DNA of 10,769 bases, taken from positions 1 through 10,769 of the forward strand of contig CAIXZI010000693.1 in assembly GCA_903923915.1 (NCBI GenBank), written 5' to 3'. The stretch is from an uncultured Bacteroidota bacterium. GTDB lineage: Bacteria > Bacteroidota > Bacteroidia > B-17B0 > Aurantibacillaceae. Below, piece after piece: positions 7,290 through 10,769 of this stretch. The notes beneath the pieces are model-generated. The model did not search any database, had not been told where the DNA came from, and saw only the letters and a program-made list of their open reading frames with translations. The translations under genes were made by a program, and so were the position numbers. The stretch's first letter is position 1, and each line of letters begins with the position of its first letter.

Positions 7290-7736
7290 TTAATTAATAC
7301 GTGCGTTGTCATCCTGAGCTTGTCGAAGGGCTTGCGGTTGGTTTGGTGTGTAAACATCTTTTACTTTCTCCTGTCCATAGTCTTCAACAGGCTCAGACTG
7401 ACCAAGTGCAATGTCATCCTGAGCTTGTCGAAGGATTTGGGATGGCATAAGCATTTTACTTTTTGATAATTCAGGTAACAAGTCTAATTGATTATTAATT
7501 AAAGCCTCTTTTTTATTTCTTGACCATCCTTTAAGCTGTTTTTCAAATTGAATTGCTTGTAATGAATTTACAAATTTCTCAAAGAAAACAAGTTTCACCG
7601 GTCTTCTTGTATATGTGTAACTATTTCTATCAATACCAATGTTATGCTCTTCCACTCTTTTTTCTGCATTATTAGTTACGCCTGTATAATAACTTTTATC
7701 AGAGCATTCAAGTATATACACGTACATCGTTTTCAT
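7290..7736 (-). CDS. Small GIY-YIG nuclease-domain protein with repeat-encoded C-terminal tail
   Basis: Residues 1-93 are a single GIY-YIG domain of the UPF0213/YhbQ kind. The GIY half is YVYI (5-8) and the YIG half YYTGVTNN (16-23). R27 in EKRVEEH fits the catalytic Arg, and E65 in FEKQLKGWSRNKKEALI fits the metal-binding Glu. The family cuts DNA; single-domain members have poorly known roles. Residues 94-148 are not family sequence: they are read from repeat arms (ILRQAQDD, QSEPVEDYG, LRQAQDD), so the frame has run through one element and into the next until a TAA at 7290. The gene body lies between inverted arms at 7412-7434 and 7760-7782. It separates lysC from lysA, with the lysA ATG 10 bp downstream. 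An internal start at M4 is equally possible. That it mobilises the repeats is inference. Confidence 0.85.
   Translation of the reverse strand: MKTMYVYILECSDKSYYTGVTNNAEKRVEEHNIGIDRNSYTYTRRPVKLVFFEKFVNSLQAIQFEKQLKGWSRNKKEALINNQLDLLPELSKSKMLMPSQILRQAQDDIALGQSEPVEDYGQEKVKDVYTPNQPQALRQAQDDNARIN
7307..7402. repeat. Palindromic element E2 (96 bp)
   Basis: The left arm is at 7307-7329 (GTCATCCTGAGCTTGTCGAA plus flanks) and the inverted right arm at 7380-7402 (TTCAACAGGCTCAGACTGAC); the 20-bp core arms pair with four mismatches. On the minus strand an ATG at 7357 sits 22 bp inside the right arm, preceded by a leader like that of the GIY-YIG gene (TTACTTTC in both, read on the plus strand). Positions 7301-7337 match 9380-9416 at 34 of 37 bases, linking it to E5. 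It encodes the end of the GIY-YIG reading frame's tail. Confidence 0.75.
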
Positions 7737-7782
7737 TTACTTTCCTTTTGCAGCCCACAGTCTTCGACAAGCTCAGACTGAC
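7412..7782 (-). mobile_element. Candidate gene-carrying palindromic element E3 (GIY-YIG between inverted arms)
   Basis: The left arm (7412-7434, GTCATCCTGAGCTTGTCGAA) and right arm (7760-7782, TTCGACAAGCTCAGACTGAC) are the same inverted arms that close the short elements nearby, but here they enclose about 325 bp holding the GIY-YIG core. The ATG lies 23 bp inside the right arm. Only 9 bp separate it from E2 and 14 bp from E4, so the three form a tandem row in one orientation. No transposase, target-site duplication or recombinase gene was identified. The mobile-element label rests on arm sharing with the short elements and remains a hypothesis. Confidence 0.5.
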
Positions 7783-7796
7783 TACTCACGTGCGCC

Positions 7797-7889
7797 GTCT
7801 TATCGAGCCTGCCGAAATATGTGCGATGAATACAACTTTTCATTTCCTTTTTTATCGCTGTCCATGGTCTTCGACAAGCTCAGACTGAC
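7797..7889. repeat. Palindromic element E4 (93 bp) with decayed left arm and retained start region
   Basis: The right arm at 7867-7889 is identical over 23 bp to that of E3. The left arm at 7797-7816 (GTCTTATCGAGCCTGCCGAA) is decayed, matching about 14 of 20 bases. On the minus strand an ATG at 7843 (MKSCIH..) lies exactly 23 bp inside the right arm, the same spacing as the GIY-YIG start in E3, with a similar AAGGAAATGAAAA context, but no nuclease body follows. It fills the gap between the lysC stop and the GIY-YIG gene. The ATG opens a 36-codon frame ending in a TGA that overlaps the GIY-YIG ATG, probably by chance. Confidence 0.65.
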
Positions 7890-7903
7890 AGCCCTTATTT
7901 GTT

Positions 7904-9223
7904 CTAATAATTAAATAAACCTGCGTTTAGTGCTTGCAATGCTTGTTTTTTATACTCGCTCTTTACTAGTACAGAAATGTTATACTCGCTGCCTCCGTAT
8001 GAAATCATCCGTACCGGAATTTCACTCAAAGCATTAAACACTTTTTGTGCATAGCCTGTTTTATCAAAACTAACATCACCCACAATACAAATAATAGTTT
8101 GGTCTTTATCAATGCTTACTTGTCCAAATTTCTCTAATTCTTCAACTATATCTTTTAAATGTTTATCGGTATCAATAGTTAACGATACGGCCACCTCAGA
8201 TGTTGTAATCATATCAATTGGTGTTTTATGACGTTCAAAAACTTCAAATACCGAACGTAAAAAACCATACGCCAATAACATTCGGCCCGATTTAATGCTT
8301 ACCGAAGTAATGCCATCTTTTGCTGCAACGGCTTTAATACCAGTCCCCGCAGCATCTTTGGTGATGATGGTTCCCTTTGCATCGGGTTGCATGGTGTTCA
8401 ATAATTTTACAGGCACGTTACGTTTTTGCGCAGGCAAAATACAGGTAGGATGTAAAATTTTTGCTCCGAAATAAGCTAACTCAGCAGCTTCATCAAACGA
8501 AAGTTGTTCTATGGGGTGTGTTTTGTTAACCACTCGCGGATCGTTATTGTGCATGCCATCAATATCAGTCCAAATTTGAATTTCAGTTGCTTGCAAAGCT
8601 GCTCCTATTAAAGAAGCTGTATAATCACTTCCGCCACGCTTTAAATTATCTATCTCGCCAAAAATGTTTCGACAAATAAACCCTTGCGTAATGTAAAAGT
8701 TAAAGCCTTTGTTTTTTTCTAACTCTTGCTTTAAGTGTGTTTCAATGTAAGTTAAATCAGGTTCTTCGTTATCATCAATGCGCATAAAATTTAATGCGGG
8801 TAACAAAACAGATTTCTCCCCTATCTCCTCTAAATAAAATTGAAACATGGCCGTAGATAAAAGCTCACCTTGGGCCAAAATAGCTTTCTCTTCGTTAACC
8901 GTAAACATATCTAAGGTAAACGAACGTAAATAATCAAAATGATACGTAATAAGATGTGCTGCTTTTTGTAGAACAGTTTCGGTTTTATAAAGATTTTTTA
9001 TTTCTTGCTTATACTTGTTTTCTAAAGTTGAAATTATTTCATTAGCCTTTGCATTATTTTTGGCATATAAATTAGTAGCCAGTTCAACCAAATTATTGGT
9101 AGTGCCGCTCATAGCACTTAAAACAACAATAACAGGCTCGGTATTTTTTTTAATAAGATCGACAACCGATTTCATCCGGTCGGCAGAGCCTACGCTGGTT
9201 CCTCCAAATTTTAAAATTTTCAT
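7904..9223 (-). CDS. lysC: Aspartate kinase (aspartokinase)
   Basis: This monofunctional aspartokinase phosphorylates L-aspartate with ATP, the entry step to lysine, threonine and methionine. The 439-residue protein has the kinase motifs KFGGTSVGS (5-13), QGELLS (118-123), KRGGSDYTA (195-203), WTDIDGMHNNDPR (218-230) and AELAYFGAKILHP (247-259). Two ACT regulatory domains follow, at about 302-365 (GITSVSIKS, IDMITTSEVAVSL) and 376-437 (TIICIVGD, RMISYGGSEYNISVLV), so feedback inhibition by lysine or threonine is likely. There is no fused homoserine dehydrogenase, and the TAG at 7904 is a natural end. The ATG at 9221-9223 starts right at the nucleotide-binding strand. It lies upstream of lysA on the same strand, with the repeat cluster and GIY-YIG gene between them, so the pair may be an interrupted lysine operon. 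It is divergent from rpoN. Confidence 0.96.
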   Translation of the reverse strand: MKILKFGGTSVGSADRMKSVVDLIKKNTEPVIVVLSAMSGTTNNLVELATNLYAKNNAKANEIISTLENKYKQEIKNLYKTETVLQKAAHLITYHFDYLRSFTLDMFTVNEEKAILAQGELLSTAMFQFYLEEIGEKSVLLPALNFMRIDDNEEPDLTYIETHLKQELEKNKGFNFYITQGFICRNIFGEIDNLKRGGSDYTASLIGAALQATEIQIWTDIDGMHNNDPRVVNKTHPIEQLSFDEAAELAYFGAKILHPTCILPAQKRNVPVKLLNTMQPDAKGTIITKDAAGTGIKAVAAKDGITSVSIKSGRMLLAYGFLRSVFEVFERHKTPIDMITTSEVAVSLTIDTDKHLKDIVEELEKFGQVSIDKDQTIICIVGDVSFDKTGYAQKVFNALSEIPVRMISYGGSEYNISVLVKSEYKKQALQALNAGLFNY

Positions 9224-9558
9224 ATGTAGATATTATTGTTTTCTAGTTACCATATGTTATAGCTATATTATCTTAATTGGTGTTTTTTTTGAAAACATAG
9301 CCATTTCATGTCATGAGTTTAACGAGGCTGAAATTACAAAATCATTCTCACATATTTTCGATAGGTTAAATGTGAAATCGTGTGTTGTCATCCTGAGCTT
9401 GTCGAAGGGTATGCGGAGGGCAACGCAAATGTTTCGACAGGCTCAACATGACCGCACACTATTATCTAAAGAAGTGTAATAGTCGAAAAATTAAACAATT
9501 ACTTTGTTTTTTAAGCATTCTAAAACAGAAAACTTATTTGTATTTTAGTGCAAGATTT
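9224..9558. other. Divergent lysC-rpoN intergenic region with one repeat element
   Basis: This 335-bp gap must hold promoters for both genes, but I could not find a full TAnnTTTG box with a -33 TTG for either. The best on the rpoN side is TACTTTG (9500-9506), one base short of the consensus. Bases 9224-9380 carry no recognisable gene on either strand. Positions 9386-9452 hold repeat element E5. Bases 9453-9558 are AT-rich upstream sequence of rpoN. A plus-strand frame passing through here (ending at 9479) is not a credible gene: its tail is repeat translation and the rest lies antisense to lysC. Confidence 0.6.
9386..9452. repeat. Palindromic element E5 (67 bp)
   Basis: The left arm (9387-9406, GTCATCCTGAGCTTGTCGAA) pairs with the inverted right arm (9433-9452, TTCGACAGGCTCAACATGAC) over 20 bp with three mismatches, across a 26-nt loop. 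Flanking GTGTG (9380-9384) and CACAC (9455-9459) can extend the stem. Its right arm is of a different subtype (CTCAACATGAC) from the other four elements (CTCAGACTGAC). It has no start-codon remnant and no U-tract. It could act as an mRNA-end hairpin or be inert. Confidence 0.75.
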
Positions 9559-10769
9559 ATGGCACTAAGACAATCGCAGCATTTACGACTGCAACAAAAA
9601 CTTTCTCCGCAGCAAATTCAGTTAATGAAACTGATACAATTGCCCATTATGGCATTGGAGCAACGCATTAAAGAAGAATTAGAATTAAATCCGGCATTAG
9701 AGGAGGATAATGACAATAGCGTTGAAGAGGATTTTACAAATGAAGAATCGTCGGTAACAGAAGTAGATAATGAAACCGATGCTGAAAACTTTGAAACGGA
9801 AGATCGTGATAATGAAGAAATAAGTCTTCAAAATGATGATATTAGTTACGAAGATTTTGTAGATGAGGATGAGTTTGCCGATTATAAATATCAGATAAAT
9901 AATAGCGGCAAAGACGATGATTTAAAAGAAACGCCCGTACGTGAGCTTACTGATTTTCATGATGTATTAGAAGAGCAGCTTGGCATGCTTGATTTTCATG
10001 ACGGTAAATACACTATTGGCTTATATCTAATTGGTTGCATTGATGATGACGGTTATATCCGCAGAGATACACATTCATTAGTAGATGATTTAGCTTTTAC
10101 ACAAAACATTATTACCAATGATGTTGAAGTAGAAGAAATGATTAAAGTATTGCAAAGTCTTGATCCACCCGGTATTGCAGCACGTAGTTTACAGGAGTGT
10201 TTATTATTACAATTAGAACGTAATCCGCATAAAACAAAAGAAATTCATTTTGCTATTGATGTAGTTAAAAACTGCATGGAAGAATTTTCTAAAAAGCATT
10301 ACGACAAAATTGCTCGCAAGCTTGACATCAATGAAGAGGATCTAAAAGATATTTTGCATGAAATAACTAAACTTAATCCTAAGCCTGGTAGCACTTCTGA
10401 GCTGTCATCACAAAACATACAAGAGGTAATACCTGATTTTGTTATTACAAGTACCGATGGAGAGTTGGAGTTGAGTTTAACATCGCGCAATATGCCCGAT
10501 TTAAAAGTAAGTGCCGATTATTTAGAAATGCTTACGCGTTATAACAAACAAAAAGATAAAAACTCAAAAGAAGCAGCAGGTTTTATAAAAAACAAAGTAG
10601 AAAATGCCCAATGGTTTATAGAGGCTTTGTTTCAGCGCCGACAAACCATGTTAATAGCTATGAATGCTATTATGAAACAACAATCAGAATATTTTTTAAC
10701 AGGTGATGAAACTAAGTTAAAGCCCATGATTTTAAAAGACATTGCTGAAAAAACAAATTTAGATGTGTC
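9559..10769 (+). CDS. rpoN: RNA polymerase sigma-54 factor (3'-partial)
   Basis: Sigma-54 directs RNA polymerase to -24/-12 promoters and needs enhancer-binding AAA+ activators. The visible 403 residues show region I, Gln- and Leu-rich (MALRQSQHLRLQQKLSPQQI, then ELELNPALEE, 1-49), and an acidic region II (about 49-125, rich in D/E). The core-binding domain follows, with LDPPGIAARSLQECLLLQL (201-219), LNPKPG (272-277), IPDFVI (291-296) and AQWFIEALFQRRQTM (350-364). It ends at LKPMILKDIAEKTNLDV, the start of the helix-turn-helix; the RpoN box lies beyond the window. The ATG at 9559 is in the standard family position. Its first two codons differ from a typical Shine-Dalgarno context (GTGCAAGATTT). 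The family is usually about 480-500 residues, so some 80-100 are missing. Nothing in this window obviously depends on sigma-54. Confidence 0.96.
   Translation, partial: MALRQSQHLRLQQKLSPQQIQLMKLIQLPIMALEQRIKEELELNPALEEDNDNSVEEDFTNEESSVTEVDNETDAENFETEDRDNEEISLQNDDISYEDFVDEDEFADYKYQINNSGKDDDLKETPVRELTDFHDVLEEQLGMLDFHDGKYTIGLYLIGCIDDDGYIRRDTHSLVDDLAFTQNIITNDVEVEEMIKVLQSLDPPGIAARSLQECLLLQLERNPHKTKEIHFAIDVVKNCMEEFSKKHYDKIARKLDINEEDLKDILHEITKLNPKPGSTSELSSQNIQEVIPDFVITSTDGELELSLTSRNMPDLKVSADYLEMLTRYNKQKDKNSKEAAGFIKNKVENAQWFIEALFQRRQTMLIAMNAIMKQQSEYFLTGDETKLKPMILKDIAEKTNLDV

Noticed and set aside
7733..7843. 36-codon minus-strand frame whose TGA overlaps the GIY-YIG ATG, possible leader peptide
   Set aside because: It is made almost wholly of repeat DNA, has no recognisable peptide character, and the ATG is better explained as the remnant of a gutted element.
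7307..7889. Cluster of similar short repeats as a CRISPR array
   Set aside because: The repeats alternate in orientation as left and right arms, spacers are of uneven length (9 bp to over 300 bp), one interval encodes a nuclease domain, and no cas gene is present.
9015..9479. Plus-strand 154-codon open frame
   Set aside because: Its first half is antisense to lysC and its end is repeat translation (VILSLSKG, FRQAQHD). No family is recognisable in between.
10299..10490. Minus-strand 63-codon frame inside rpoN
   Set aside because: It is antisense to the clearly conserved core-binding domain of sigma-54 and has no recognisable features.

Overview
This window looks like a low-GC Bacteroidota chromosome, probably Chitinophagales- or Sphingobacteriales-like. 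The grounds are AT-rich codon use, weak or absent Shine-Dalgarno sequences, a secreted NHL-repeat protein with an interposed Ig/PKD-like domain, a possible TAnnTTTG promoter box, and many palindromic repeats of the TCATCCTGAGC..GTCGAAGG type. The genus cannot be told from this sequence. I saw no rRNA, tRNA, CRISPR array, classical insertion sequence or phage gene.

Layout. (1) 1-2301, minus: the N-terminal 767 residues of a large secreted protein, built from a six-repeat NHL propeller, an Ig/PKD-like domain and a second near-copy of the propeller; it runs off the left edge. (2) 2413-4770, plus: a SAM methyltransferase followed 3 bp later by a Wzx-type flippase that starts with GTG. A minus-strand GT-B glycosyltransferase resembling polysialyltransferases (4763-5929) converges on the flippase with an 8-bp overlap. 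Together these form a small surface-glycan module. (3) 6086-9223, minus: lysine-pathway genes, aspartokinase (lysC) then diaminopimelate decarboxylase (lysA), separated by a small GIY-YIG nuclease gene in a nest of inverted repeats. (4) 9559-10769, plus: the first 403 residues of sigma-54 (rpoN), running off the right edge and divergent from lysC.

The most interesting structure is a family of five same-oriented elements, each with a left arm (GTCATCCTGAGCTTGTCGAA type) and an inverted right arm (TTCGACAAGCTCAGACTGAC type). Four are 67-97 bp long. The fifth (7412-7782, 371 bp) carries the GIY-YIG nuclease gene between the same arms. Two or three short ones keep the ATG and leader at the position matching the nuclease gene start, and the one at 5999 joins the inner left end of the long element to its inner right end, as an internal-deletion derivative would. 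This suggests a MITE-like repeat family and its gene-carrying parent, with the GIY-YIG protein as candidate mobiliser. The repeats also supply the last codons and stop of lysA and a long C-terminal tail of the nuclease reading frame. Mobility by the nuclease is inference.
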